Source of the DNA: Candidatus Sumerlaeota bacterium
GTDB lineage: Bacteria > Sumerlaeota > Sumerlaeia > JAFGJS01
Reading direction: 5' to 3'
Length of the DNA stretch: 14,603 bases
Assembly: GCA_016928995.1 (NCBI GenBank)
Contig: JAFGJS010000129.1
Span: 1 to 14,603 of the forward strand
In this document: positions 14,563 through 14,603 of the stretch, piece after piece
Layout: every line of letters starts with the position of its first letter
Position numbering within the stretch: position 1 is the first letter of the stretch
The notes under the pieces: model-generated
Told to the model about the DNA's origin: nothing
The model's input: only the letters and a program-made list of their open reading frames with translations
The model's database searches: none
Made by a program: the position numbers and the translations under genes

Positions 14563-14603
14563 CAATTGGAGAGTCTGCTTGATTCAGCCCCAGCCTTACG
14601 CCA

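Overview
The window is a GC-rich bacterial chromosomal segment. Every protein gene I can support lies on the minus strand, so the genes are transcribed from the right end towards the left. I see no tRNA, rRNA, CRISPR array, transposase or integrase. Gene content (a Tad-type secretion/pilus core whose ATPase is fused to an FHA domain, membrane proteins combining FHA with TPR-like regions, CstA, CorA and a three-cysteine LarE) and several kinds of short intergenic repeats suggest a Gram-negative of the PVC group (Verrucomicrobiota/Kiritimatiellota/Lentisphaerota). That placement is a guess from content, not a measured classification.

Right part, in transcription order: a possible 41-codon membrane peptide (14437-14562), then larE (13541-14395), which is followed after 5 bp by corA (12555-13535). 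A repeat-rich spacer (12283-12554) separates corA from cstA (10363-12282), a peptide/carbon-starvation transporter with a weak terminator directly after its stop.

Central block (about 10100 to 1455): a Tad-like cluster in the order FHA-CpaF/TadA ATPase, TadB, TadC, a DUF192 protein, a FHA/single-TM/PsbP-like protein, and a large FHA/degenerate-FHA/TM/TPR-like protein. Three of the six proteins carry a canonical FHA domain on the cytoplasmic side, so the assembly is probably wired to Ser/Thr phosphorylation. No kinase, pilin, prepilin peptidase, secretin or TadZ is present, so either the cluster is split in the genome or it is a reduced system. TadB and TadC are separated by a 398-bp element bounded by perfect 22-bp inverted repeats made of telomere-like heptamers. 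The last gene has its own strong promoter with a 21-bp dyad filling the -35/-10 spacer, and is followed by a 10-bp perfect hairpin terminator.

Left part: an SDR-family oxidoreductase with its own promoter just after that terminator, then an unrecognised gene that runs off the left edge. The 3' part of that gene changes character at a run of nine G and may be invaded by a repeat.

The most promising subject for follow-up is the FHA-rich Tad module: three FHA receptors, with T-[M/I/V]-rich linkers that look like candidate phosphorylation sites, plus a DUF192 protein.
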